Shown here in pieces: positions 1 through 8,526 of a DNA stretch of 64,000 bases. Position 1 is the stretch's first letter, and every line of letters begins with the position of its first letter. The notes below the pieces were generated by a model. It had not been told where the DNA came from. It searched no databases and worked only from the letters and a program-made list of their open reading frames with translations. Both the position numbers and the translations under genes were made by a program. This stretch comes from Natronorubrum halalkaliphilum (GTDB lineage Archaea; Halobacteriota; Halobacteria; Halobacteriales; Natrialbaceae), in contig NZ_WUYX01000070.1 in the NCBI RefSeq assembly GCF_009834785.1, forward strand, positions 145,622-209,621. Direction: 5' to 3'.

Positions 1-1095
1 CGGGACGACGGCCGACCCCTTCTCCAGCAGGACGGGATCCCGTCCGAGGTCGCTCGCGAGCAACTCCGCGGTCGCCACCCCGCAGGCCGGCACGTCGGGA
101 ATCGAGGCGGCGAGATGAACCGCCGCCGTCCGCGCCACGACCCCGTCGATCGTGGTCGTCACGATCGGCGTGATCTCGAGTTCCTGTACCCACGCTGCGG
201 CTTTGCGGGCGACGTCGACGCCGCCGAGCGCCATCGGTTTGAGCACGACCGCGTCGGCTGCCTGGGCTTCACAGATCGCGTCGACGCCGTGTTCGAGGAA
301 CCCTTCATCCAGGGCGATCTGGACCCCCTCGCCCCCTTCGTGTTCGCGGAGATCAGCGTGGCCCGCCAGCGACCCCGCCGGAAGCGGCTGCTCGAGGATC
401 GACACGTCGAGTTCGCCGAAGGCCTCGAGCGCTGTCACCGCCTCGTTGTAGGTCCAGGCCTCGTTCGCGTCGACTCGCAACTCGACCTCGGGACCGACGG
501 CCGATCGAGTCCGCCGGACCCGTTCGATATCGGCCTCGACGGACCGGCGGCCGACTTTCAGTTTGCAACAGTCGAACCCGCGTTCGACAGCGTCGCTGAC
601 GTCGTGGACCGTTTCGCTCGGCGACCCGTCGCCGATCGTCGCGTTAACCGGGACCCGCCCGACCATCGGCCCCTGTCCGACGTAGCGGTACAGCGGCGTC
701 GCCTCGCGGGTCGCCTGCAGATCTGCAAGCGCGAGCGCGATCGCGTGTCTGGCCGCAACCTGTCGGTCGGCGGCCTCGAGCGCCGCTGCCGGCGACGTTC
801 GGATCTCGTCGCTGGCACGCTCGAGGGCGGCCTCGCAGTCCTCGAGGGATTCCGTCCAGCCGGCCAGCGGCGTCGCCTCGCCGTAGCCGACCGCCGCTTC
901 GTCCCCGTCGGCAGCCGTATCGGTGATCCGGACGAGGAACCCGTCTCGTGAGTCGATCGTTCCGCCGGCCGTCTCGAGCGAGGTCGCGAGTTCGAGCGAG
1001 AACGGGCGGTACTCGAGTTCGAGCGTGGACTCGCGCTCGCCATCGTCATCGCCATCTCCCTCACCACCACCGCCTCGATCAGGGTTCTCGTTCAT
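1..1095 (-). CDS. menC: o-succinylbenzoate synthase (MenC), C-terminus cut by window edge
   Basis: This is an enolase-superfamily enzyme that dehydrates SHCHC to o-succinylbenzoate in menaquinone synthesis. All 365 visible codons are open and the stop lies beyond position 1. Translation shows the K-x-K catalytic pair (CCKLKVG, K178/K180), the metal-ligand stretch RVDANEAW (D209), ILEQP, ALDEG and the second lysine in VVLKPMALGG, in the expected order. The first 22 or so residues are an acidic, Gly-rich leader not expected in the family, so a later start is possible. The ATG overlaps the menA stop by 4 bases (ATGA), which suggests translational coupling. Family membership is clear. The o-succinylbenzoate specificity, as opposed to another muconate-cycloisomerase-type enzyme, rests on the men neighbours. 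Confidence 0.9.
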   Translation of the reverse strand, partial: MNENPDRGGGGEGDGDDDGERESTLELEYRPFSLELATSLETAGGTIDSRDGFLVRITDTAADGDEAAVGYGEATPLAGWTESLEDCEAALERASDEIRTSPAAALEAADRQVAARHAIALALADLQATREATPLYRYVGQGPMVGRVPVNATIGDGSPSETVHDVSDAVERGFDCCKLKVGRRSVEADIERVRRTRSAVGPEVELRVDANEAWTYNEAVTALEAFGELDVSILEQPLPAGSLAGHADLREHEGGEGVQIALDEGFLEHGVDAICEAQAADAVVLKPMALGGVDVARKAAAWVQELEITPIVTTTIDGVVARTAAVHLAASIPDVPACGVATAELLASDLGRDPVLLEKGSAVVP

Positions 1096-2036
1096 AGGAT
1101 CACCCCGACGGCGAACAGGGCCGCGTAGATCGCGAGCAGTTTTCCGGTGCCCTCGAGTGCGGGATTGAGGGCCTCGCCGTCGGATCGGGTACAGACCGTT
1201 TGTGCGATCGCGAGCGCATAGGGGAGCGAGACGAGCGGCAGCAGGACGCTGCGGCCGACGCCTTCGACGAGCCAGAACCACAGCGGCGTGACGTAGGCGA
1301 GTGCGAGCAGGGACACGTACTCGACGCGGCTCCAGCGATAGCCGAGTCGAACCGCGAGGGTTCGCTTGCCGGCTTCGGCGTCGGTCGCTAGATCACGGAT
1401 GTTGTTCACCACGATGATGGCCGTCGAAATGGCGGCCACCGGAAGGCTCGCGATGAACGCTTCTCGCGTGACCGTCCCCTCAGGAATCGTCGTGATCAGC
1501 GGCTCAGTCGGCATCGCCGCCGCGGCCTGGACGTAGTAGGTCCCCATCACGGCGACGATTCCGAAGAAGACGAACACGAAGAGATCGCCCAGACCGTGAT
1601 ACCCCAGCGGGTAGGGGCCGCCGGTGTAGGCCCAGCCGCAGAAGACGCTCACCAGCCCGATGACGAGGATCGGCACGCCGCCGACATAGACCAGATACGT
1701 CCCGGTGAGGATCGCCAGCGCGAACGTCAGGATCGTCGCCAGTTTGACCTGCTCCGGCGAGATGAGTCCCGACTGGGTGACCCGGGTGAACCCCTCCCGA
1801 TCCTCGGTGTCGGCACCCTTGACCGCGTCGTAGTAATCGTTCGCGAAGTTGGTTCCGATCTGAATCAGCGCCGCACCGACGAACGCCATCAGCGCCGGTA
1901 GCGGGGCGAACACGCCCTCGTGGATCGCGAGTCCCGTGGCGACGATCACCGGTGCCGCAGCCGCGGGCAAGGTCTGGGGACGTGCAGCCATCAGCCACGC
2001 CTTCGTGCGTGAGATATCGACCTCGGCCGTACTCAT
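1092..2036 (-). CDS. menA: 1,4-dihydroxy-2-naphthoate polyprenyltransferase (MenA, UbiA family)
   Basis: This integral membrane prenyltransferase attaches the isoprenoid tail to dihydroxynaphthoate, giving demethylmenaquinone. The Asp-rich prenyl-diphosphate motif NDYYDAVKGAD is at about residues 66-76, and the second motif NNIRDLATDAEAGKRTLA is at about 211-228. Eight or so hydrophobic segments and a length of 314 residues fit MenA. The N-terminal ARPQTLPAAAAPV stretch is typical of the family. I chose the ATG at 2036 (MSTAEV) over an upstream in-frame ATG five codons earlier, because the short form removes a non-conserved METRA leader. The gene is directly followed by menC with a 4-base overlap. 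Confidence 0.93.
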   Translation of the reverse strand: MSTAEVDISRTKAWLMAARPQTLPAAAAPVIVATGLAIHEGVFAPLPALMAFVGAALIQIGTNFANDYYDAVKGADTEDREGFTRVTQSGLISPEQVKLATILTFALAILTGTYLVYVGGVPILVIGLVSVFCGWAYTGGPYPLGYHGLGDLFVFVFFGIVAVMGTYYVQAAAAMPTEPLITTIPEGTVTREAFIASLPVAAISTAIIVVNNIRDLATDAEAGKRTLAVRLGYRWSRVEYVSLLALAYVTPLWFWLVEGVGRSVLLPLVSLPYALAIAQTVCTRSDGEALNPALEGTGKLLAIYAALFAVGVIL

Positions 2037-2197
2037 TGCTCGTGTCTCCACCTCGCGGGAGTGTCAACGTTGGCATTGCGGTCGATCAGCGCCTTCGAGG
2101 GCCAGGACCGCCGTCTTCACCCCGTGAAACCGACGTTATCCGCTCGATAGTTCATGGTCGGATTGTCGATGATCGACGATCGGCTGTTGGCTATCGA

Positions 2198-2983
2198 CTA
2201 CCGGCGGCTGAACAAAAAGAGGAGTGCAACGATCCCGCCCAGCGTCACTAACGGTGTGAATCCCGGCACCGGATCACCCCCATCGCCGCTCGAGTCCGCG
2301 TCCGTGTTCTCCGTCGTCTCGTTGGCCTCCGTCACCGCCTCATCGTCGCCGTCTTCGTCGTCCGCGAGCGTGATCCCGTCCGGATCATCGTCGGCACTCT
2401 CCTCGTCATCCGGCGCGCCGCCCTCGACGTGGACGGTTGTGTCCCGTTCGAACGACGCCTGCGGGTTGCCGTTGATGAGCCTCGCTTCCGCATCCGTAAT
2501 CTCGAGCGTCTCCGTCGTCGGCGAAAGGTCCTCGGCGACCGTAAGCGTCAGCGTCGCCGCGGTGTCGGTCGATTTCGCGCCGTCACCCGATGGCGTCCGC
2601 TCCTGGTCGACCGTCACCGCGCCGCCGTCCTCATCGATCGCGACCGAGCCATCGACTTCGGTATCATCGTCGCCCGCAGTCAGCATGGGCCCGTGTTCGA
2701 CGTCGGTCACGGCGAACGCGTCGGCATCGTACTCGATCGTGAACGACAGTTCGTCGATGCCGTTGCCGGCGAGGTCACCGTGGCTACTCGCGACCAGATC
2801 GATCGTCACCGTTTCGCCGGCGTCGGCCTCGATCTCGCTCGGCTCGAGGGAGAACACCGTCGCGTTGTCACCGGCGCCGACCGTCGCCGGGACGAGCAGG
2901 CCGACGACGAGACCGCACGCGACGATGGTTGCGGCCGCGATCGAGAGCGAGCGACGGGAGCGAGAATCCGTACCCATCATCAC
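2198..2983 (-). CDS. secreted cohesin-like domain protein with PGF-CTERM-type anchor
   Basis: The protein has an N-terminal signal segment (about residues 10-36) and then one beta-rich domain (about 40-185) resembling cohesin/carbohydrate-binding modules (features such as LSFTIEYDADAFAVTDVEHG). An acidic D/E/T-rich stalk follows (about 190-235). The C-terminus is PGF, a hydrophobic helix and SRR, the layout of PGF-CTERM substrates of archaeosortase, so it is probably lipid-anchored at the cell surface. The start overlaps the upstream gene's stop by 4 bases, making it the last gene of a three-gene exported operon (5617 to 2198). Its ligand is unknown. Tethering or protein-protein contact is suggested only by the domain type. 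Confidence 0.8.
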   Translation of the reverse strand: MMMGTDSRSRRSLSIAAATIVACGLVVGLLVPATVGAGDNATVFSLEPSEIEADAGETVTIDLVASSHGDLAGNGIDELSFTIEYDADAFAVTDVEHGPMLTAGDDDTEVDGSVAIDEDGGAVTVDQERTPSGDGAKSTDTAATLTLTVAEDLSPTTETLEITDAEARLINGNPQASFERDTTVHVEGGAPDDEESADDDPDGITLADDEDGDDEAVTEANETTENTDADSSGDGGDPVPGFTPLVTLGGIVALLFLFSRR

Positions 2984-4296
2984 CCCTCCGGCACCGTCAG
3001 TTCGATCGGCGGCATCTCGAGGAAGGCCGTCTCGTACCCCTGGTGGCGAGCGACCTGCGGCGGCGATTCGATCGTGATCGTGACGGCGTCGCCCGGTTGA
3101 ACGTCGCCGAGTGACGCCCCGTAGTGGAGATCGTACTCGCCGTCGATGGTCTGGACGAGTTCGGTGTCGGCGACCGTCTCGCCGTCGCGCTCGATCGTCG
3201 CGCTCAGAGCCATGTCCGCGAGGGGCACTCGATTGTACGGCGTTCGGGGCGAGACGAGCAGATAGCGGTCGTCCCCCTCCACGAGCCGGGAGCCGGAGTC
3301 GAAAAGCGTCGCGAGAAATGCCGCGTCGCCGCTTCGAGGGAGGTCGGTGTCGGGGTCGTCGATTGGCTCGAGGAGCGTTCCGGGATACGCGTCGGCCGCC
3401 GGGAGCGCGGAGTAAGGGATGTCGTCGTGGTTGTGGTGGTCGTCGCGCCCGTCGTCGTGGTCGCCATGGTCATGATCGTCGTGTCCGTCGTGGTCGTCGT
3501 GGCCATCATGGTCGTGGTCGTCGTCATCGTGTTCCTGCTGATCGCCGTGGTCACCGTGACCACCGTGGTCCATCGGCTCGAGTGCCCCGCGTTGGCCCCA
3601 GTACTCCTCGTCGAGATACTCGACCTCGCCGACGACGTGGTCCCAGAACGCCTCGTCGTAGTCGAACTCGAACGTCGCGGTCGCGCGCTCGGTGAACCGA
3701 CCCTCAAGTTGGCCCGTTGTCCGCGTCGAAAGCGGCGGTAGTTCGACTTCGACTGTGTAGGTGCCGTGGTCATCCAGCGGGACGTTGTCGCCGAAGTGAA
3801 AGCCCATGGCCTGTGAGATCATCGTCCAGGCCGATCGGGGCGAGCCGACCTGCTCCCCGTCCCGAAAGACTCGGATCGCGTTCCCGCTGTCGACCGGCAG
3901 AACGACGCCGGTGTCATCGTCCCAGAGGGTGAACATCATGTGCACGCCGTCCATCTGCTCGGGATCGTTGCGCTCGATTTCGCCCTCGCCACCGGCACCG
4001 CCGGTCAGGATCCAAAACGGATGCGGGTACGACAGCATCGGTGCGATGGTGTAGTCGCCGGCCTCGACCGGCTCGAGCATCCGCATCGACTCTCGGTGTG
4101 TCGGGACGTACACCGCGTCCGGCGGATCCTCGACTTCCGGAAACGCCGGCGCCTCCAGATCGTCGTCGGTTTCCTCCGTCGTGTCGTCGTTATCGTCGTC
4201 ATCGTCGGTTCCCAGACAGCCCGCCAGCGCGAGCAGCCCGGTCACTGCGCCTGTCCGCCTGACGAACGTCCGTCGATCGAAATCGTGGTCCTGCAT
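2980..4296 (-). CDS. Tat lipoprotein, iron-transport-associated (Tp34/P19-like) with His-rich insert
   Basis: The N-terminus carries a twin-arginine signal (FDRRTFVRRTG) and a lipobox ending at Cys27, so this is an exported lipoprotein of 438 residues. Residues 60-240 contain APMLSYPHPFWILTG and MDGVHMMFTLWDDDTG, which resemble the metal-binding P19/Tp34 iron-transport-associated family. This is followed by a striking His/Asp-rich stretch (residues 243-290, over 20 His) and a C-terminal beta domain (about 295-438). Metal binding (Fe or Cu) at the cell surface is the likely role. That is inferred from family resemblance and the His-rich run. It lies 34 bases downstream of the DyP-like gene and overlaps the next gene by 4 bases. 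P19-like proteins elsewhere accompany iron permeases, but no permease is visible here. Confidence 0.8.
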   Translation of the reverse strand: MQDHDFDRRTFVRRTGAVTGLLALAGCLGTDDDDDNDDTTEETDDDLEAPAFPEVEDPPDAVYVPTHRESMRMLEPVEAGDYTIAPMLSYPHPFWILTGGAGGEGEIERNDPEQMDGVHMMFTLWDDDTGVVLPVDSGNAIRVFRDGEQVGSPRSAWTMISQAMGFHFGDNVPLDDHGTYTVEVELPPLSTRTTGQLEGRFTERATATFEFDYDEAFWDHVVGEVEYLDEEYWGQRGALEPMDHGGHGDHGDQQEHDDDDHDHDGHDDHDGHDDHDHGDHDDGRDDHHNHDDIPYSALPAADAYPGTLLEPIDDPDTDLPRSGDAAFLATLFDSGSRLVEGDDRYLLVSPRTPYNRVPLADMALSATIERDGETVADTELVQTIDGEYDLHYGASLGDVQPGDAVTITIESPPQVARHQGYETAFLEMPPIELTVPEG

Positions 4297-4330
4297 GTGT
4301 CTTATTCCGTGATCGATTGTCTCTCGGTGG

Positions 4331-5617
4331 TTAGGTCTCCTCGCTCGAGTCGTCGCCCGTCGGGTTCGCCGGTGGCAACGCCCGCAGCGAACGCGGAGGA
4401 ATCAGGTAGTTGCCGCGTTGCGTGACGAAGATGTAGCTGCGGATGCCGTTGTTCGCGTTCGCGACGCCCAGATCGTCGCCGGTCATCGCCTCGCGAACGC
4501 GGACGAACGCTTCGATATCCTCCTGGAGAGAGAGGAAGTGCAGTCCTGGACTCTCGCCGTCGACCGTATTGAAGTCGCGTCGCAGCAGCGGCGGTTCGCC
4601 GTCCACTCTGGCTCGAGCGGCCTTCTGGGCGTGGCCGACGACCCCGCGGGTGCGAGCGTCGTCCTGGGTGGACTCGATCCGCTCGTCGGTCAACGCGTTC
4701 GTACTCGTCAGGGCCTCGCCGATGTCGCCGACCAGTTCTTCGTCGGCGTGTTCCGGGCTGAACATCTTCGTGACGCGCTGGTAGTGGTTGTCCTGCTCGA
4801 ACCAGATCCGGAGCTGAAGATCCATCGAGGAGATCTGTTGGGTCGTCCCCCCGCCGAACGGTCCGTCTTCGATCGTCACCCGATCTTCGGTGGCCTGACT
4901 CCGATCGAAGCCGGAGCGAAACCCCATGAAGAACGGGGCCTCATCGGGAATCGAGTCGGGGACGCCCGAGAGCTCCGTGTGCTCGGCGGGCAGCCCCTCG
5001 CCGACGAAGCCGGTCCGGCGCTGGTCTTCGACACGTTCGAAGACGCCCGTCAGACCGGTCTCGACATCGACGCCGTTGAGTTCATCAGCCTCGCCGAACA
5101 GCCCTGCTTCGGCCTCGAGAACGACCTGCGAGCGGTCGCTGGCGAGGTGGAGCACGGCGTCGAACTCGTCGAACGTCGGGTCCTCTCGATCCGTCAACGG
5201 TTCGGGCTCCGGCAGGTCGACCGTCTCGGGCAGCGAATCGTCGAACCGATCGAAATACGCCGGCGTGTACCCCAGTGTAAAGACCAGCCCCTCGTTGCTC
5301 CACTCGTAGGCGCGCTCGAGGATTTCCAGCGCGTCTTCGACCCGCTCCCGTCCGTCGTCGCTCGGCTCGTCGATCAGCGACAAAGCGACCAGCACGTGGT
5401 GTTCCGGCGGCTGGACGTTGCCGTGGTCGTCCCGCGAGAGGGCGTCGTTCCAGGCGTGCTGTCGAGCCGGAAGCGAATCCGGATCGTCCGTGCCGGTCGG
5501 AACGTCGACGTCGTCGCTTTCGGAGACGCAAGCGCTCAGTGCGGTCGCGCCGCCGACGGCGACCAGTGCTCGGAGGTAGTCCCGGCGGGAGAGCGAAGAC
5601 CGATCGGGAAGTGTCAC
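4331..5617 (-). CDS. DyP-type peroxidase-like Tat lipoprotein (EfeB-like) lacking the catalytic Asp
   Basis: This 428-residue protein starts at a GTG. It has a Tat motif (SRRDYLRAL, residues 10-18) and a lipobox ending at Cys30. The C-terminal half aligns by eye with dye-decolourising peroxidases: VGHAQKAARAR supplies the proximal heme-ligand His (H329), PLLRRDFN the conserved Arg (R346/R347), and GLHFLSLQEDIEAFVRV the terminal ferredoxin-like strand. In the distal motif GxxDG the Asp is replaced by Ser (GFRSG, 232-236). It may therefore bind heme without normal peroxidase chemistry, or use another acid. It is first in an operon with a His-rich iron-type lipoprotein, echoing the EfeO/EfeB pairing of iron uptake systems. 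Confidence 0.75.
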   Translation of the reverse strand: MTLPDRSSLSRRDYLRALVAVGGATALSACVSESDDVDVPTGTDDPDSLPARQHAWNDALSRDDHGNVQPPEHHVLVALSLIDEPSDDGRERVEDALEILERAYEWSNEGLVFTLGYTPAYFDRFDDSLPETVDLPEPEPLTDREDPTFDEFDAVLHLASDRSQVVLEAEAGLFGEADELNGVDVETGLTGVFERVEDQRRTGFVGEGLPAEHTELSGVPDSIPDEAPFFMGFRSGFDRSQATEDRVTIEDGPFGGGTTQQISSMDLQLRIWFEQDNHYQRVTKMFSPEHADEELVGDIGEALTSTNALTDERIESTQDDARTRGVVGHAQKAARARVDGEPPLLRRDFNTVDGESPGLHFLSLQEDIEAFVRVREAMTGDDLGVANANNGIRSYIFVTQRGNYLIPPRSLRALPPANPTGDDSSEET

Positions 5618-5820
5618 TGGCGATAACTTAGTACCGGAGCGTTCAAAGCGTTGTCCTTCGCACCGATTCTACCGCCATCGCCGATGGAGTCGTGACGCCG
5701 ACTCTCGCTTCGGACGGGCTGATACAACGTCGTTCCGTCACGTGTGAACGGTTCCGGATCGAACGGTGTATCGTAGATAGCAGCAACCATTGCCGCCGAT
5801 TGTAGAGTGCCGGAAACGAC

Positions 5821-6714
5821 TCAGTAGTGCCACGGGTAGTCGTCAAAGTCGGGGTCGCGGCCCTCGACGAACGCGTCTCGGCCCTCCTCGGCCTCGTCGG
5901 TCATGTACCCCAGTCGGGTCGCCTCGCCGGCGAACACCTGCTGGCCGACCATCCCGTCGTCGGTCATGTTGAACGCGTACTTGAGCATCCGCATCGCCGT
6001 CGGGCTCTTGGCGTTGATACGGTCGCCCCACTCGAGAGCCGTCTCCTCCAACTCCTCGTGTGGAACGACGTCGTTAACCATCCCCATCTCTGCTGCCTCC
6101 TCGGCGGAGTAGGTCTTACCGAGGAAGAATACCTCTCGAGCCTTCTTCTGGCCGATCTGTTTCGCGAGGTAAGCCGAACCGAAACCGGCGTCGTAGCTCG
6201 CCACGTCGGGATCGGTCTGGAGGAACTTCGCGTGTTCCTCGCTCGCGAGCGTGAGATCGCAGACGACGTGCAGCGAGTGCCCGCCGCCGACGGCCCACCC
6301 CGGGACGACGCAGACGACGACCTTCGGAATGTGGCGGATCAGCCGCTGGACCTCGAGGATATGCAGCCGTCCCTGTTCGGAGGATCGCTCCTCATCTCCC
6401 TCGTACTGATACCCATCGTCACCCCGAATAGTCTGATCCCCGCCGGAGCAGAACGCCCACCCGTCGTCTTTCGATGACGGCCCGTTCCCCGTCAGCAGAA
6501 TGCAGCCGACGTCCGTCTGCCGTTTGGCGTGATCCAGCGCGTCGTACAGTTCGTCGACCGTCCCCGGCCGGAACGCGTTGCGCACGTCGGGTCGATCGAA
6601 CGCGATCCGGACCGTTCCGGAATCGACCGCCCGGTGGTAGGTGATGTCCTCGAACTCGTCGTTCAAGTCGGCGACCGACTCCCACTGCTCCGCGTCGAAG
6701 AGTTCCGAAACCAT
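5821..6714 (-). CDS. menB: 1,4-dihydroxy-2-naphthoyl-CoA synthase (MenB)
   Basis: This crotonase-family enzyme closes the second ring of the naphthoquinone, from o-succinylbenzoyl-CoA. The protein has 297 residues. It contains CSGGDQTIRG (the MenB-specific oxyanion/active-site segment), VPGWAVGGGHSLHVVCDLT, DPDVASYDAGFGSAYLA (a MenB hallmark) and the C-terminal DPDFDDYPWHY tail. The start is ATG 6714 (MVSELFDAEQW). The longer upstream reading frame has no family similarity. The gene stands apart from the other men genes, divergent from an amphi-Trp gene, with the exported operon 2198-5617 beyond its 3' end. Confidence 0.96.
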   Translation of the reverse strand: MVSELFDAEQWESVADLNDEFEDITYHRAVDSGTVRIAFDRPDVRNAFRPGTVDELYDALDHAKRQTDVGCILLTGNGPSSKDDGWAFCSGGDQTIRGDDGYQYEGDEERSSEQGRLHILEVQRLIRHIPKVVVCVVPGWAVGGGHSLHVVCDLTLASEEHAKFLQTDPDVASYDAGFGSAYLAKQIGQKKAREVFFLGKTYSAEEAAEMGMVNDVVPHEELEETALEWGDRINAKSPTAMRMLKYAFNMTDDGMVGQQVFAGEATRLGYMTDEAEEGRDAFVEGRDPDFDDYPWHY

Positions 6715-6862
6715 TGCTCGTGTTTGGTGGGCAGCAGGTGAAATAGGTTCGCGTCGTGTCTCGAGGCGTGTCAACAGGACCAGCAAATGAACGAACCGGG
6801 GGCTGCGATTCGGATGGATCGACCGTGAACGACATAGCCGTCGGTATCCTGTACCACGGACG

Positions 6863-7156
6863 ATGACAGCCGACCAACCCGATACCGACGAGCGAACGAC
6901 CATCCGACCGGGCCGCAACTTCGAACGGGAGTACCGCCTCGACGCGAGCGATGCGGGCGAGTTCCTGATCGCACTCGGCAAACAGCTCCGCGACGGAGAC
7001 GAGCTCACGATCAGCGACGACGAGTGGACGCTTCCGTTCGCCTTCGGCGAGCCGATCGAACTGGAAATCGACTTCGACGGCGTCGACGAACCGGAACTCG
7101 AAATCGAACTCGAACTGCCCGGTCGAACCGACGACTCGGCCCCGCGGATCGAGTAA
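6863..7156 (+). CDS. amphi-Trp domain protein
   Basis: This is a 97-residue, very acidic cytosolic protein. The central segment (about residues 19-85: FEREYRLDASDAGEFL, then DDEWTLPFAFGEPIELEI) matches what I recall of the amphi-Trp domain, a small domain common in haloarchaea and of unknown function. The C-terminal strand alternates Glu and hydrophobic residues (LEIELELPG). The gene is divergent from menB with a 148-base shared upstream region. No catalytic or metal-binding residues are evident. Confidence 0.7.
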   Translation: MTADQPDTDERTTIRPGRNFEREYRLDASDAGEFLIALGKQLRDGDELTISDDEWTLPFAFGEPIELEIDFDGVDEPELEIELELPGRTDDSAPRIE

Positions 7157-7432
7157 CCGGGGGTCTCGAATTCGAGTTCTCGCGAGTCAGCGAACCGAGT
7201 CGGTTTCCACCTTCCGTTTGTTGCGACCGGACTCCAATCTGGCCGCATACAGCTTTGTACGGCCAAAATGCGGCGTATCCGTCGGTTTTCAGTATCGGGA
7301 GACACTCAGCATTTGATATAGCGAATAGCAGTTTATGTGTTGGCTCTGGCCCGCTACTGATCGCTCGCTGAACGGTCGTTTGAGAACAGCCGAAGTGATT
7401 TTCACCGCTGATTACATATCGCTACGCAGTCG

Positions 7433-8425
7433 ATGGGCGAGACGTACTACGAAGTCCTCGGGGTCGACACCGATGCCTCTCAGGACGAGATTCGGGCGGC
7501 CTATCGGGAACGCGTCCTCGAGACCCATCCCGACCACAACGACGCACCCGACGCCGCCGAACAGTTCCAGTGCGTCTCGACGGCGGAGTCGGTGCTCACC
7601 GACGGCGCCGAGCGGGCTCGATACGATCGACTCGGCCACGAAGCCTACTTGCGGCTCGCCCAGCAGACGACCGACTCGAGTAGCGCAACCGCTGACAACT
7701 CGAGCACCAGTCACGACGCCGAGGAGACGACAAGATCGAGTGCCGAGACCGCAAACTCGACCGCGTCGGGCCGAGATCGTTCGCGAACCGGTACCCACCG
7801 TTCCACTACTCGAACCAGTCATACGCGTACGGGGACGGGACGAACCCACTCGAGGACCTCGAGAACCGGCTCGGAGTCAGCCGACCAAACTACGAGTCAT
7901 CACGCGCGACAGCGGAACCGACGACAGCGACGGACGACCCAACAGCAGACTGAAAACGGCTGGCCGTTCGCGTCCGGCGGTGACGACACGACCGCGAGTA
8001 CCGCGACGAGTACGAAGAGCGGCCGGTCCGACGGCGAGTCGGCGTCGGGGTTTCGGTACGCCGTCCACGACTGGGACGGCGATATCGACCTCGAGTGGGA
8101 CGGTCAATCGATCGATCACGCGACAGCGGTGACGCTCGGCTGTCTCTGGGCGCTCTATCCGGTGTTGGTCGGCTCGATTCTGTTTCCGGCGTTTCCGCTG
8201 GTCGTCAACGCGATCGTCGCCGCGTGTACGCTCGTTCTCGTCGGGTATCTCCTCACGAGACCCCGTTTTGCGACGGCGCTGTTCGGGTTCTGGAGTCTAC
8301 TGTTCCCGCTCGGACTGCTCCTGACGGGGGTATCCCCGGTCTCGATCACCGGACTCGTAGCACTCGGATTCGTGTGGGTACCTTTCGGCTACGCCGTTGC
8401 CCTCTGGTGGGCGCTTCAGCCGTGA
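7433..8425 (+). CDS. DnaJ-domain membrane protein
   Basis: An N-terminal J domain covers residues 4-70 (YYEVLGVDTDASQDEIRAAY, with H32-P33-D34), so it should stimulate a DnaK-type ATPase. Residues 75-215 form a long low-complexity Ser/Thr/Arg linker. The C-terminus (about 230-330) has three or four hydrophobic segments that anchor it in the membrane. There is no Gly/Phe region or zinc-binding CxxCxGxG, so it is a type III J protein and not housekeeping DnaJ. The linker is unusually rich in Arg for a haloarchaeal protein. A membrane-localised co-chaperone role is inferred. Confidence 0.8.
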   Translation: MGETYYEVLGVDTDASQDEIRAAYRERVLETHPDHNDAPDAAEQFQCVSTAESVLTDGAERARYDRLGHEAYLRLAQQTTDSSSATADNSSTSHDAEETTRSSAETANSTASGRDRSRTGTHRSTTRTSHTRTGTGRTHSRTSRTGSESADQTTSHHARQRNRRQRRTTQQQTENGWPFASGGDDTTASTATSTKSGRSDGESASGFRYAVHDWDGDIDLEWDGQSIDHATAVTLGCLWALYPVLVGSILFPAFPLVVNAIVAACTLVLVGYLLTRPRFATALFGFWSLLFPLGLLLTGVSPVSITGLVALGFVWVPFGYAVALWWALQP

Positions 8426-8526
8426 GATCCCTCGAACGAGTGTAAGCTCGGTCCACTGTTCATCAGTTACAGACTCACGCAACGTACCACCCAGAACCGA
8501 AGTACAGGCCCCAAAACGCCGAAGAA

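Noticed and set aside
3124-3741. Valine-rich 205-codon frame opposite the His-rich lipoprotein
   Set aside because: Poly-Val is the antisense of the His/Asp-rich stretch, and the minus-strand gene has signal, lipobox and domain features.
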